Assembly: GCA_009746045.1 (NCBI GenBank)
Contig: RPFO01000050.1
Span: 4,325,039-4,389,038, forward strand
Source of the DNA: Mesostigma viride
Taxonomy: Eukaryota > Streptophyta > Mesostigmatophyceae > Mesostigmatales > Mesostigmataceae
Direction of reading: 5' to 3'
Length of the DNA stretch: 64,000 bases
Of this stretch, positions 31,001 through 41,200 are shown one piece after another. The notes beneath the pieces were generated by a model that was given only the letters and a program-made list of their open reading frames with translations, did no database searches and was not told the DNA's origin. The position numbers and the translations under genes were made by a program. Numbering within the stretch: the first letter of the stretch is position 1; each line of letters begins with the position of its first letter.

Positions 31001-34000
31001 CTTGGGTCGCAACAGGTGAGCAAGCATGAGCTTTCGGCAGCAATGGTGGGCACTGGGCTGTCTTTCTAAACACTGGCAATACAGTATCACGACAGTATCG
31101 TTGCAATCCTTCTGTACATAACTATAGGCAACAGCCACATTTTTTCTCCCAGAGGTGGGCTTGCGCTGCTTATCCACATCTAACAGTATGCAGCATTTAA
31201 CAATGATGATCCCAATTGGGAGTATGAATGGTAGATAACGAAACAGGATCACCGGCCGTCAAATTGGCTATCGCCGACTGGGGAACTCGCACACTGGAAA
31301 ACAGGGGGAGGTTGTGGGGGGGGGGGGGGGGGGGGGAGAGGAAAGAGAGGGGAGACATCATGGTTGGAGACAGGAAGACTCTTTTGTGGAGAAAGAATGG
31401 AGACAGGGTGATGGGTGGTACTATGCGACCGGCGGCCAGCCAGGGGGAATCAAACACTTCGCGGCAGAAGCAACACAGGGAAAGGGAAGGGGTGGGGTGG
31501 GGGTGGGGCAAACGGGGTCAGCTGGGGGTGGTAGGCCATTCGCCACCCGCTGGCAGGGGTCAGCGGAGACAGCACGAGTTAGGGATCCTACCTAGAGCAG
31601 TATCTACCTGGTAAGTACTGTAGTATTAGAGCAGTATCTACCTGGTAAGTACTGTGGTATTAGAGCAATATCTACCTTGTAAGTACTGAAGTATATGTCG
31701 GGACCCCGCACCACAAACCTGCCTACTATCCATGGCCACATACTTGTGATGGCCGTCCTATCAATCCCATGCGTCATCACCTCCTTACGGGGGCGTGTGA
31801 ATATGGATGGCTTGAGTATAAGCCATACTCCTTACGGGGGCGTGTGAATATGGATGGTTTGGGTTTAAGCCATACTCCTTACGGGGGCGTGTGAATATGG
31901 ATGGTGTGGGTTTAAGCCATACTCCTTACGGGGGCGTGTGAATATGGATGGTGTGGGTTTAAGCCATACTCCTTACGGGGGCGTGTGAATATGGATGGTT
32001 TGGGTTTAAGCCATACTCCTTACGGGGGCGTGTGAATATGGATGGCTTGGGTATAAGCCATACTCCTTACGGGGGCGTGTGAATATGGATGGCTTGAGTA
32101 TAAGCCAACCAGTCGGCAACTGTATCTGGCATGGCCTGACATCCCCTGTAGCATCGAACACAATGGGCGCAAACCCTTAATACTTAACCACAGCATGCCA
32201 CACGTGATTATTTGCCTGCCAGTTGTGTTCCTCCCTCGACGTCCCCGCAGCAACGAGCACTACCTGCTCAAACTCCAAACATTTAATCACTATAATTTTA
32301 ACATGTTTTTTTCCTCCCTCAACATCCCCCCGGCAGCATCGAGCACTACTTGCGCAAGACCTATTTTAAGACTGCCTCCCTCGTGTCCAACAGCGCCATC
32401 TGCGTCGCGCTATTTGCGGAACAAGACCGCCACGTGGCACACGCAGCGGGGGAGTTTGGGAAGCACCTGGTGGGTCCGGTGGCACTTTTTATTTCCTTCT
32501 CTGTCACCGCCCTCGTACTGTTTTCATTGACATAACGCTTTTCTTATTCACTCAATCGGCACTCCAGTACCGTCCTCCCATTGACATAGCACTTTTCTTA
32601 TTCACTCTATCGGCGCTCTAGTACCGTCCTCCCTACCACAGCTGTCATGGTGTGCTCTATTGTAGCTCTGGTTTGGTACCTCGCACCACAGCACTTTCAT
32701 TTTCTCCAATTGTGGCCTGGTTGCCCGGTGACCCACAAGTAGGTTTGGTATGTCCCTGCTGTTGGCTCTCCTCTCGCGTCGCATGCTTCCTTTCTCCCAT
32801 GATGTGTCTTTTCCTTGTCCTTCTTTGTGCCCTGCGCACAGCATCTCAAATGGTGTGCATCAGTGGGCACAGCATCTCAAATGGTGTGCATCAGTGGCCC
32901 CCTCTCGCATTGTTGTCCTGGCAATAATGGAAGACGGAGGAGTGTGACCGATGGGACCTACTGAAATGTTTGAGCATACTCGGGCTGTTTTATGCAGCAT
33001 GCTAGCCGATGGCCAAGGATAGCCGATGGCCAAGGATAGCCGATGGCCAAGGATAGCCGATGGCCAAGGATAGCCGATGGCCAAGGATAGCCGATGGCCA
33101 AGGATAGCCGATGGCCAGGGATAGCCGATGGCCAAGGATAGCCGATGGCCAAGGATAGCCGATGGCCAAGGATAGCCGATGGCCAAGGATAGCCGATGGC
33201 CAAGGATAGCCGATGGCCAGGGATAGCCGATGGCCAAGGATAGCCGATGGCCAAGGATAGCCGATGGCCAAGGATAGCCGATGGCCAAGGATAGCCGATG
33301 GCCAAGGATAGCCGATGGCCAAGGATAGCCGATGGCCAGGGATAGCCGATGGCCAAGGATAGCCGATGGCCAAGGATAGCCGATGGCCAGGGATAGCCGA
33401 TGGCCAAGGATAGCCGATGGCCAGGGATAGCCGATGGCCAAGGATAGCCGATGGCCAAGGATAGCCGATGGCCAAGGATAGCCGATGGCCAAGGATAGCC
33501 GATGGCCAGGGATAGCCGATGGCCAAGGATAGCCGATGGCCAGGGATAGCCGATGGCCAAGGATAGCCGATGGCCAAGGATAGCCGATGGCCAAGGATAG
33601 CCGATGGCCAAGGATAGCCGATGGCCAAGGATAGCCGATGGCCAAGGATAGCAGATGCCTGTCCGTAAATTTCATGCTCGTACGACACAGGAAGCGATCA
33701 CACAGCCCCCTGTTGTCTGTAATTAATGACTGCTCGTGGTTTGGTAAGGAATGCCCCCCCTTCCTCGAAAATGAAAAGGGATGCACTGGACAATATGGGT
33801 GTACTGTTCGGTAGATGCGCACGATAGGAGCGCACTTACAGGTGTAACGCGTCGTAGGAGGGGACAGACTGTCTGTGTCTCGTTTGTTGCAATTGCTCCC
33901 ACCCACAGATAGATCAGCTGGCCAGAACTTCTGCATTAGGCCGGCTGCATTGGAACAAGTGCACTGATTTGCTGCCCTTGCCTACAATTGCTGCCTGATG

Positions 34001-35040
34001 TCACCAGGGACTCGCCTACCAGCTGGTGGACGACATCCTGGACTTCACAGGGACATCCGAGTCCCTGGGGAAGCCCGCGTGCAACGACCTTAATGAGGTG
34101 AGCAGAGCAGTGCACATTCACATCAACGTGTCCTACTTACACACAAGGGGTCTTGTTGTCACATGATCTTGTGAGGTGCGTACTTCTCTTACATTATTCT
34201 GGCACAGAATGTGCTTATTATGTCTACCTCGGTCCCTGGAGCCTAGGCCGGCCACATAGACCTTAGCACGAGAAGCCACCGTGAGGCTCACGTACACTTG
34301 TACAACCCGCCGTCCCTCCCGTGCCCCCCCCACCCCCTGAATGTCGTTACGCAGGGCATTGCGACGGCACCGGTTTTGCTGGCATCCGAGGAATTCCAGG
34401 AGATGGTGCCGCTCATATCACGCAACTTCAAGGAAGAGGGAGACGTGCAACTGGTGCGTTCTGCACATCGCGTCCCTGCTGCGTGGGGTATTATTTCTTT
34501 AGGGTCTGTGTTGTAGGAAGAGATGTGTCTAGTAAGACTGACACCCTTCATGATATCGTGTATGTACGGGATCAACGATAAGTTACTGAACATAGTTAAC
34601 TGATCACGCGCCTTCGTTGTTGCTGGCATTCTTGTCGTCAGTATCAGCTCAGCAATAGACGTCGGTGTCTGGGAACTTTTCTACCGTCAGGCATGGCCTC
34701 AAACTGTTTGTCCCGGTACCAGGCACTCCGATGCATGTACCCTTGGCTAACTGGTGGCCCTTAGATGTATTCACATAAACATCTAACTCGCTCGTATAAT
34801 CTAACTGGCGTTATTGGGTGCGATCGTGTTTATTTCACCTCCGGCGTGCATGTGGGGCAGGCGCTGGACCTTGTGAAGCGGAGCCAAGGCATCGCACGTG
34901 CGCGCCAGCTGGCGTTGCACCACACAGAGCTGGCGGTGGACGCGATCAACGCGCTGCCCGACACCACGTGCGCACGCGCCCTCAAGTGCCGCAAGGCCTT
35001 GAAACACATGGCGTCTTCGCTGCTCAGCCGCGCCAAGTGA
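23270..35040 (+). CDS. Solanesyl/polyprenyl diphosphate synthase, multi-exon
   Basis: This trans-prenyltransferase condenses isopentenyl diphosphate units to make the C40-C50 side chain of plastoquinone or ubiquinone. Core exons: 25173-25343, 26052-26123, 27302-27409, 28521-28607, 29571-29642, 30235-30320, 32337-32469, 34008-34097, 34355-34453, 34861-35040 (stop TGA). All phases agree; only the 30320/32337 junction splits a codon (AG plus C, serine). Motifs seen are GKRLRP, the first aspartate-rich motif [42 protein letters not shown] and the second aspartate-rich motif [10 protein letters not shown]. The putative first exon, 23270-23686, starts [13 protein letters not shown], is basic/Ser-rich like an organelle transit peptide, and ends at GTGAGT in phase 0; this exon is the weakest part. 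Solanesyl diphosphate synthase is the closest family by the spacing of the blocks. Geranylgeranyl diphosphate synthase is less likely. Confidence 0.85.
24897..25020 (+). repeat. About 50-bp tandem array, 2.5 units
   Basis: Units contain GCCGCCTCCTATTGTTGTGT followed by TGCCTCCTTGC and a variable CCGGGCGCATGC segment. Confidence 0.85.
25025..25105 (+). repeat. 14-bp CCAGGGGCCATGCA array, five units
   Basis: CCAGGGGCC(A/G)TG(C/G)A(C) repeats five times just upstream of the 25173 exon. Confidence 0.85.
25334..25545 (+). repeat. 63-bp array that duplicates the prenyl synthase exon end and donor
   Basis: GGCCACCGAGGTG occurs at 25334 (real exon end, donor at 25344), 25397, 25460 and 25523, exactly 63 bp apart. 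Each unit contains GCCACCGAG/GTGAGG or GTGGGG followed by the same AATCATAAGTAGCTTGTGCA intron sequence. Confidence 0.95.
25637..25711 (+). repeat. 25-bp tandem array, three units
   Basis: CTTTACTAAATGTACATTCT plus ACGCG repeats at 25637, 25662 and 25687 within a prenyl synthase intron. Confidence 0.9.
25724..25885 (+). repeat. 36-37-bp tandem array, about 4.5 units
   Basis: Units contain GGTGGCACTGGCAGGGTGC followed by a CCACCTGCCCGTGGTT segment. Confidence 0.9.
26968..27085 (+). repeat. 49-bp tandem array, 2.5 units
   Basis: GCTCATATGAAGACCTTCGG plus CCAAATAATGGCTAATC occurs twice, with a third shortened unit. Confidence 0.9.
27112..27170 (+). repeat. (AAT)n(AAC)n microsatellite
   Basis: Compound trinucleotide run upstream of the 27302 exon. 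Confidence 0.9.
28053..28092 (+). repeat. (GTAA)10 microsatellite
   Basis: About ten perfect GTAA units. The same tetranucleotide forms tails at 35794 and 43169. Related GCGAG..TCGAAAGTC sequences flank at 27685-27735 and 27971-28020. Confidence 0.9.
28521..28607 (+). CDS. Prenyl synthase exon with first aspartate-rich motif
   Basis: The 29 codons read [18 protein letters not shown] followed by [16 protein letters not shown] is the magnesium-binding DDxxD motif that holds the allylic diphosphate. The exon is flanked by GCCAG and GTGAGA in phase 0. Confidence 0.92.
30321..30885 (+). repeat. 15-bp minisatellite starting at an exon donor, about 38 units
   Basis: The unit CAATACAACCATAGG/CGG starts directly after the exon end CTCAACAG/GTGGG at 30320. 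ATAGG and ATCGG variants form blocks. The in-frame NTTIG translation is a by-product. Confidence 0.95.
30893..31020 (+). repeat. Two ghost copies of the 30235-30320 exon end
   Basis: GAGATCTTGCAGATGTCGGG plus CGACGCGTCGCGTCTCCTCAG (30895-30938) matches the real GAGATCATGCAGATGTCAGG end. A shorter copy AGCGACGCCTTGGGTCGCAACAG/GTGAGC lies at about 30990-31020. Confidence 0.85.
31313..31336 (+). repeat. Poly-G run
   Basis: A G homopolymer of about 20 within a prenyl synthase intron, on the sense strand. Confidence 0.9.
31592..31692 (+). repeat. 34-bp array, each unit carrying a GTAAGT donor-like site
   Basis: Three units of AGAGCAGTATCTACCTGGTA plus AGTACTGTRGTATT. Each contains TG/GTAAGTACT, a near-perfect 5' splice consensus on the gene's sense strand; the third has TT/GTAAGT. 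Confidence 0.9.
31779..32105 (+). repeat. 47-bp tandem array, seven units
   Basis: ACTCCTTACGGGGGCGTGTG plus AATATGGATGG..TTTAAGCCAT repeats every 47 bp. It has no spacers and so is not CRISPR. Confidence 0.93.
32236..32278 (+). repeat. Copy of the 32337 exon start with its acceptor
   Basis: CCCCGCAG/CAACGAGCACTACCTGC resembles the real CCCGGCAG/CATCGAGCACTACTTGC, 92 bp upstream. Confidence 0.75.
33003..33652 (+). repeat. 17-bp minisatellite, about 38 units
   Basis: TAGCCGATGGCCAAGGA repeats with CCAAGG/CCAGGG variants in the intron before the 34008 exon. The core TGGCCA is palindromic. Long minus-strand frames are artefacts. Confidence 0.97.
34008..34097 (+). CDS. Prenyl synthase exon with second aspartate-rich motif
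   Basis: The 30 codons begin [25 protein letters not shown] is the second DDxxD motif, and the GTS-SLGK tail is typical of solanesyl diphosphate synthases. It joins in phase to [14 protein letters not shown] at 34355. Confidence 0.92.
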
Positions 35041-35119
35041 TGTGCGAATCCCCGAGCGTGCATTCCTGCAGGATGTTGTCAGGACAGCTATGACTGGGAC
35101 GCTGGGTCTGCAGGATATG

Positions 35120-35400
35120 TTCTGATTTGGCACGCCGCAAAGGTGAAAACCATTTGCGTTCAGTGCCGGTCCGCGGAAAACGCGATCTGCAAATGAATCC
35201 AGGCCGGAATCGAACTGGGGACCTCTCGCACCCACTTTTGCTGACTATAGGACGGACGTCTCCTGATCCTGAGGCATCGCCAGCTGACACCTACAGTCCA
35301 ACCGCAAAAGTTCTCCTTTCCGGGGAGTGATGCAAGCCATTCGGATTTTGCACTAGATAAATCATTCGAGATCTGTGTGTGTAGGAGTACTACACACGTG
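35120..35400 (-). mobile_element. tRNA-derived SINE, copy 1
   Basis: This is a 280-bp reverse-complement match of 41201-41488. It carries a tRNA T-arm/B box (GTTCGATTCC on the minus strand, complement at 35206-35215) within TCCCCAGTTCGATTCCGGCC. A tRNA-Asp-like origin is my best guess. It lies 80 bp after the prenyl synthase stop. Confidence 0.75.
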
Positions 35401-35793
35401 TCCACTCGAGACTTGTTCAGTCTCGACACGTGAGACGGGCTGAACACGGCTGGAACCTTCTTTAGAAGGGGGCAGGATATGTGCACATGCGATGGTTTAC
35501 TATTCTTACTGGAAGGCACCGGCCTGCGTTCAGTGAGTGGATGGACTGCCTGGAAGATCATGTCATGCAGCCACCAGCATACACAGAAGAACTAACCAGC
35601 TACGTAGAACCAGTCTCGCATGCGATTGTTAATCTTTCGCGTGGGCACCAGCACCTTGCGAAAATGTTGAAAAGCCAGCAGTTCTAGGCAACGTTATTAT
35701 ATATCGACCATACATAATGCCTATCCTGGCTGTCAGCAGTCTTTTTGACAAATTGTATCAAGCGGGATTAATTAATTAATACTCGTAGACTGC
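35401..35793. other. Unassigned spacer
   Basis: It contains a 68-codon open frame (35481-35687) with no recognised relatives and a TTAATTAATTAAT run at 35767. Nothing else is supported. Confidence 0.4.
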
Positions 35794-35980
35794 GTAAGTA
35801 AGTAAGCAAGTACTTGCGTGTCATGCGCATGGGCATGCCACGGAGTACTACATGCTAATCTCATTAGAAAACTAATTGCAAGTTACGAATAGCGTCAACA
35901 TCACGCCCCAACCATACAGTCACTAGAGGGAGATTTATAATCCTCGGCGTGCCAAATCAGAATATAATCCTCATCTGAGC
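35794..35980 (-). mobile_element. Short element with (TTAC)n tail and long hairpin, copy 1
   Basis: The (GTAA)n tail runs into a hairpin with arms GTACT..CGTG.CATGC / GCATG.CACG.AGTAC. About 130 bp is shared with 43169-43335, ending near AATCCTC. It also carries the SINE 3' end CGGCGTGCCAAATCAGAA at 35945. Confidence 0.65.
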
Positions 35981-36280
35981 TGTCCCGGCCTACTGTAATG
36001 GCAGAGGAGGCAGTAGTGTAGCGGCTATCCTCAGGGGCAATAACCTCTACCTGCGGACCTCTACCCAGGCTAGCAATGGGCCGATGGGGGGCGTGGGGAG
36101 AAAACAGGATCGCATGCCCCTCAGGAAGGTGCTTATCGCAGACCGCAGTCCATTTCTCCTTCTCAGTCTATCATGCGGGCGCGGGGTACAGAGAGTCCCG
36201 GAAGCCCCGCATCGACTCAAGAAGTTGTGTCACATAGGTCCGGGTCGTGCCACGACGGTGCGGGGCACGCGCAAGTTTGT
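35981..36280. other. Unassigned spacer
   Basis: No exon or repeat is supported; one 66-codon frame at 36084-36284 has no recognised relatives. Confidence 0.35.
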
Positions 36281-37165
36281 TTAATTAATTAATTAGTCAA
36301 ACACGCGCTCCCGTTGGGGAGTCATGGAGCACCTAATAAGTGTTACCCTGAGTGTGCACAACGGGTAGGGGGGCAGAGACCCCCCCCTTCCCTCAGGCAT
36401 GGCACAGGGTGCTCAATCGGACCCCATTAACTAAACGATCCGGGGCATCCCCTGTGGGTGCAATATGTCGCGTGTGAGCATCGCATTGCTATGGAGACGT
36501 GAGCAAACAAGCAGTGCTAGGCGAGTAAGTACGCGCAAGTTTGCCAGTGTCGGTACGATGCGACGGGACAAGCTAGGGACCCTGCCATATGAGGAGGTGA
36601 AAACCTAGCCATGCAGCTGGTTGGCCTGTCTTAAGCCCGCCGGCAGGGCCCACATCGGTTATCACCTGGTCTGTGCGGGCAAGATGGCCGGCAAAGAGGA
36701 GGCGGTGGTGTCGGATGGTATGGGTGACAAGAGAGAGCTCGCAGTAGAGCTCGGACCGGGTGCGGCGCTCTTGGTAGTGGACGCTGAGGATATGTGACGG
36801 AGCATTCTAGCGACGGTTCCATACTCAGTGCCTGGTCCAGCTAGGGTCCACGCCTTGCCGCGCAGCCGTAAAGGAGGATGCTGAGGACAATGGCCTTGAA
36901 CAGAATGCGCTTGCGCCTCTCACTCAGGTAGCGACATGTCCAGGACCTGTCGAGGCAGCGGAGGGCCGCCCAGGCCTGGCCAATGCAGGTGTTGATGTCG
37001 TCGTCCGTGAAGGGGAGCCAGCTGCCAAGGAGCTTGAAGCGAGTCGCCAGGGGGACGGGGCCGCCGTCCAGCAGGAGGAGGGTGGGTGGGGTCAGTGGTC
37101 CCAGCGGGGCAGCCGATGACCATGACCCCCGTTTTCTTGCTGATCATAAGCTAGCCCCACTCCCT
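36281..37165 (-). mobile_element. 5'-truncated LINE: reverse transcriptase C-terminal part, 3' hairpin and (TTAA)n tail
   Basis: The minus strand near 37030-36830 translates as FKLLGSWLPFTDDDINTCIG, then AWAALRCLDRSW and FKAIVLSILLYGCA. This is the typical segment after the RT palm, ending in LLYG. Frames are broken afterwards. The 3' hairpin is at 36305-36327 and the TTAATTAATTAATTA tail at 36281-36295. Confidence 0.78.
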
Positions 37166-37596
37166 GCACTTCCAGTACGTGTTCATTTGCATGGGCACCT
37201 ATCTATTCATTCCATGCATCACCTGTTTCATTGAAATTCGGCTACGTATATTATCAACAGACTTTGTCCCGTACTGTTTATTATTCTGCCCGTATGACTG
37301 TTGAAATTCATTATTATTCTGCCCCTCACCCCCTCCAACCCCTATTATTATTACTATTATTGTTATTATTGACATTATATATCCATCCTACCACCCAACT
37401 TGTGCGAACACTCTCGCGCTGATCACCAGCTCTCCCTGACCCGGTTTGTGTACCTCACAAGTCATGTGCAACTCAACGCAATGCTCCACACGTACCAAGC
37501 TCGTCGGCCAGCGCGAAAGAAAACGCGCACTGCCCATACCAAATGTAACGTCCGCCGATTTGACGCTGGCAACCGGCCAGGGTTTTTGCATCCTCC
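37166..37596. other. Unassigned spacer with (ATT)n
   Basis: It holds an ATTATT-rich stretch (about 37300-37375) and no supported gene. Confidence 0.4.
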
Positions 37597-39250
37597 AATT
37601 AATTAATTAATTAAACTCGTGCTCCCGTTGGGGAGTCACGGAGCACCGGAGTGCTTTTTATCCCTGTATGTGCACAACAGGAGGAAAGGACAGAGACCCC
37701 CTTTCTCCTTCATGTCAGAGACATGCCACAGCAGCAATCGGACACGATAATAGACGATCCGGCAAGTTCTATGAGTGCAATATAAGACCCATGTGAGCAT
37801 AATATCATAACAAGGAGCGTGGGCAAGTATAAATCTGATCATAGCCAAGACGTAGCATGGCTGTACAAGGGCTAAGCTAAGGCTATGGCTGGTTGTGTAC
37901 CGTGGGTTAGTGGTGGACGTGACTAGGTATGGTGGCACGGCTACTAAGGCAAACATTCTACTAGGCATGGCTGCCATGGCAGCAGTGACTACCAATGATT
38001 ACAAGCTAGGGCTATTCTAGCCCGCAGCTAGGGGGCGTCCTGACATCTTGTGGTTGATCATCAGCTAGGTCCCCGCCCCTCCAGTACACCTTGGGCTTCT
38101 GGGGACCGTCCTGCTTGTGGCGGAGGTATTCAGGCCACAGGTCGCGTCGCTGCTGCTGCTGAGCGGGGGTCAGGTCGTCGTCCAGTGTCCAGGTGAGGTC
38201 GTGCAACCTCTTCCGACGAGAAAGGAACCGCTGCTTGTCCTCCGACGGGGGAGGGGAAGGAGAGCAGGCCTGGTGGGGGAGCCGCCTTGTCCCGTGAGTG
38301 GGGAATGCGGTGGCACCCGCGCAGTTCTACCTCACCTACCAGGCCCATATGAGGGTAAGAAGCTGGTCCTTGAGCTCGTCGGCAAGCCGGGTGGTTGACG
38401 TCTCCGCCTCGATTCTGGGTGAAGCGATGCAGCACCACTCAGGCATTCGCGGCGAGCGCGGTCGGTGGCCTCCCGTTGTTCGGCCTTGCGCGGTGGTCCT
38501 CAAGCTCCTGGAGTTTCGTAGCATTGAATGGCGTCTGTGGTTGAGGCGGTCGCTGACCGCAGCAGGTCCGCGTAGAAGCGCGGCGAGAGGCTATCCTCAG
38601 CCGGCCGGGTGGGCTGGGCTGCGATGGTGGCCGTCTGCGCTGCAATCGCGCCGGGACCTTCGCGGCCAGGGCGTCGAGGTTTGGGCGGTGATGGATTCTA
38701 GCTTTTTCACGAGCAGGCCACACTTGCCATCCACCTGATTGAGGCGAGAGACAAGTGCAGCATGCGCCTCAAATGCCTGCGCCGCGGTCTGCAGCGCCGT
38801 GAGCTGAGGAGGTTGGAGCTTTTGTGGGCGACCTTGGCTTCCACATTGCATGGAGACCCGGGCCTCCACCGTGTTGAGTGTCGTGTTCAGCGAGGGATCA
38901 GCTTCTTGGCCAACGGCCAGGTCACGTGCTCCTCCAGCACTGCTCGGATGTCATCGATCCTTGCAGAGGGAGGGAGCCGATGTGGCTGCCGGCTGCGCAG
39001 GCCGGGCTGGGTTGCGGAGCTTAGCGACGAGGCCGGTCGCGTTCTGACAGTTAGCTGGAAGAAGCTTGAAAGTATAGCAAGGCGATGGTTGAATTCTGGC
39101 AGGGCAAGGAACTCCTCCACGTTGTCGGCGGGGATGGGCCCATCGGGCCCACGGAGATTAGAGCTTACAAGTGTTCCAGTGCGAAGTACGTACGTACTGG
39201 ACTATCTTTGCGCAGTGTGCGTCGTTCAGTCTCAGCCAGCCGCGTAAAGA
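37597..39250 (-). mobile_element. LINE-type ORF1-only element with 3' hairpin and tail
   Basis: Decayed ORF1 spans about 39130-38012 with several frameshifts and ends TLDDDLTPAQQQQRRDLWPE, then YWRGGDL. This matches the ORF1 at 53347-54697. About 370 bp after the ORF1 stop come the hairpin (37618-37641) and the TTAATTAATTAATTAATT tail, with no endonuclease or RT between. Confidence 0.72.
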
Positions 39251-39589
39251 AAAGCTTGCGTAGTCTAGGTACCGTGTTGCCGGTGTAGAATAATAATCCT
39301 TATGGTGTAGAATAATAGTATAAAGTCTTAGCCAACGTGGCCATGTACGTATGCCTATGAATCATGGGCCCCATGCACCAGATTAGCTTTAGAGGATTTA
39401 GGCATGCGTTGCCCATGCAGAGAGTTACTCTCTGCTGAGATGACACTACTGCATCCCTATAGCTATTTCCTAGCCACAATCATCTTCCACCCCATGTCCG
39501 CACCTTAGCTGCTGGAATACATGGAGGTGCGCAGCATGCAGGTGCACCTAGTGCACCCAGAGTAGGTGGCTGTTTATATTATACACCCC
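39251..39589. other. Unassigned spacer
   Basis: It has a TGCAGGTGCACCTAGTGCAC palindrome-like motif near 39538, related to sequence at 41615 and 53045, and no gene. Confidence 0.35.
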
Positions 39590-40660
39590 CCATGCTGCAT
39601 GCCCAGAATGTATATAATAATATAAACAACCCAGAATGTATATATATTAAAAATATGATTACTTACAGCAGAGTGAAATCACTCAAACCAAAGCAAACGC
39701 CCAGCTATAAACCTATATACAGAGCCATGTCAAAGCTCTATACTACGATAAGACCAATGGAAACGCCTAACGGGAGGAACCTAATAGCCCTGCTGCACCG
39801 CAAAATCAGCCCGCGTACGGCGGACGGCATGATGTCAGCCATGGCCCGAGTCAGCGCCACCGACAAGCGCTGACGCCAATATGACGTCCAGGTCCGCGCC
39901 GACCATGGGGCCCGCTGGCCCTCCAGGTCCAGCCGGTCCTCCCGGAGCCGGCAACACTCCTTGAAGAAGGCGGAGGTCAGGGGCCCCATGGCCCCAAACT
40001 CCTCCAGGACAAAGGGCACCACACGATGGTGCCCGACGTCGCCGTAGGCCAGGAGCTTGGCCCGCTCCGCCCGGTCCGCCGTGTAACCTGCTGTGAGGGA
40101 GGCCCCAGCCACGTGGCTAAGAGCCAAGGGCCGCGCCACCGAAACGTCAATAAGCAGATGCCGGCCACCCCCTCAAAGTCCAGCACCACGATGTCAGGCC
40201 GGTGGTTGGGGGAATAGAAGGCAGCGCCATCTGCATCCTCGGACCGGATGTTCGCGTGGGGGAAAACCGACCGAATCATGGCGAGCACCACCGTCAGGAG
40301 GACAGTGTGCAAATACAAATACCAATTCTGATTCTGTTGGCCCCCCATGCAGGCAAGGTAGTGAGTCCCCGTGGGATCCAGGGGCTGCCCACAGGCCGCC
40401 CGGCCGGAACAAGAGGCTGCGGGGCAAATAGCTGGTGCCGGAGCGCCACCGAGTAGTGGCTGGGAGCCAAGGCGAATGGGGGGGCCATGGGAAGAGCACG
40501 AAGGTACGCCGAGCCCACACTCCGCAAGGAAAGCGAGAACAGCCACGCACGTCCCTGGGCGTTGAGGTCCGCGAAAAGAGCAATCCAATCAGCCGTGTGC
40601 AGACTGATACCCGCGTAGGTTTTCTGGTGTTTGTATATATATAACCCATAGGCCCCCTTC
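39590..40660 (-). mobile_element. LINE fragment with C-terminal GTH..C and RPD-type region
   Basis: Across three minus frames the translation follows the C-terminal region of a retrotransposon polyprotein: SVALRHQLFAPQPLVP, CGQPLDPTGTHYLACMGG, SPNHRPDIVVLDFEG, then AERAKLLAYGDVGHH and VVPFVLEEFGAMG. The GTHYLAC and RPD..D pattern resembles the zinc-binding and restriction-like region of RLE-type non-LTR elements. At least two frameshifts are present. Confidence 0.68.
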
Positions 40661-40684
40661 TCACTGAGGGCCATTAAATTCAAT

Positions 40685-41012
40685 TAAAATTAAACTAAAT
40701 TATAACATGACTCCGTTGGGAGATCATGTTGCACGTATTGCGGCCTGGCTGGATCCATGGATGGAGGTGGGCGAAGCCACGAAACCGAACTAAGCTAACA
40801 GTCAAAGCTAATCTAGAAAATCCTAACTACTCTATACTCAGCAAAGCGCCCCTTCCTCCTGGGGGGGGGGGGGCTTGCCCACAGGGGCTGGCGTGTGAGC
40901 CTGGACAATCGTCAGTTCCACCTCTGCTTGTTCTGCATAGCAGTCCAAGCAAGACGGAGAGGGAGGAAATGCGGTCTTCAAACTTGGCTGGGACCACTAG
41001 GTCGGCTAGCAA
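40685..41012 (-). mobile_element. 5'-truncated LINE 3' end (copy of the 52250 family)
   Basis: The translation LADLVVPAKFEDRISSLS matches LDDLVVPAQFEHRIHSLS at 52385-52560. A 3' UTR, the hairpin at 40705-40729 and an A/T tail (40660-40700) follow. Confidence 0.78.
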
Positions 41013-41200
41013 CTAAACTCGTGCTCCCGTTGGGGAGTCACGCAGCACCGAAGTGCTTTAAATTAAACTATTATAAATTAAATTGGAACATATATCCATT
41101 GAGAGTACATGTAGCACATATCCCTGAGAAGGGGCGTGTGGCTTTTAATTCATTCTGGGCTACTTCCTCTTTGAAGGGTAGGGTGTAAACTACACCTGCA
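41013..41200 (-). mobile_element. Two LINE 3'-end remnants
   Basis: The hairpin at 41020-41043 (GTGCTGC variant) and another at 41088-41112 each have A/T-rich tails, without coding sequence. Confidence 0.6.

Noticed and set aside
31779-32105. CRISPR-like direct repeats
   Set aside because: Units are head-to-tail without unique spacers, in a eukaryotic intron. The same applies to 33003-33652 and 44690-45090.
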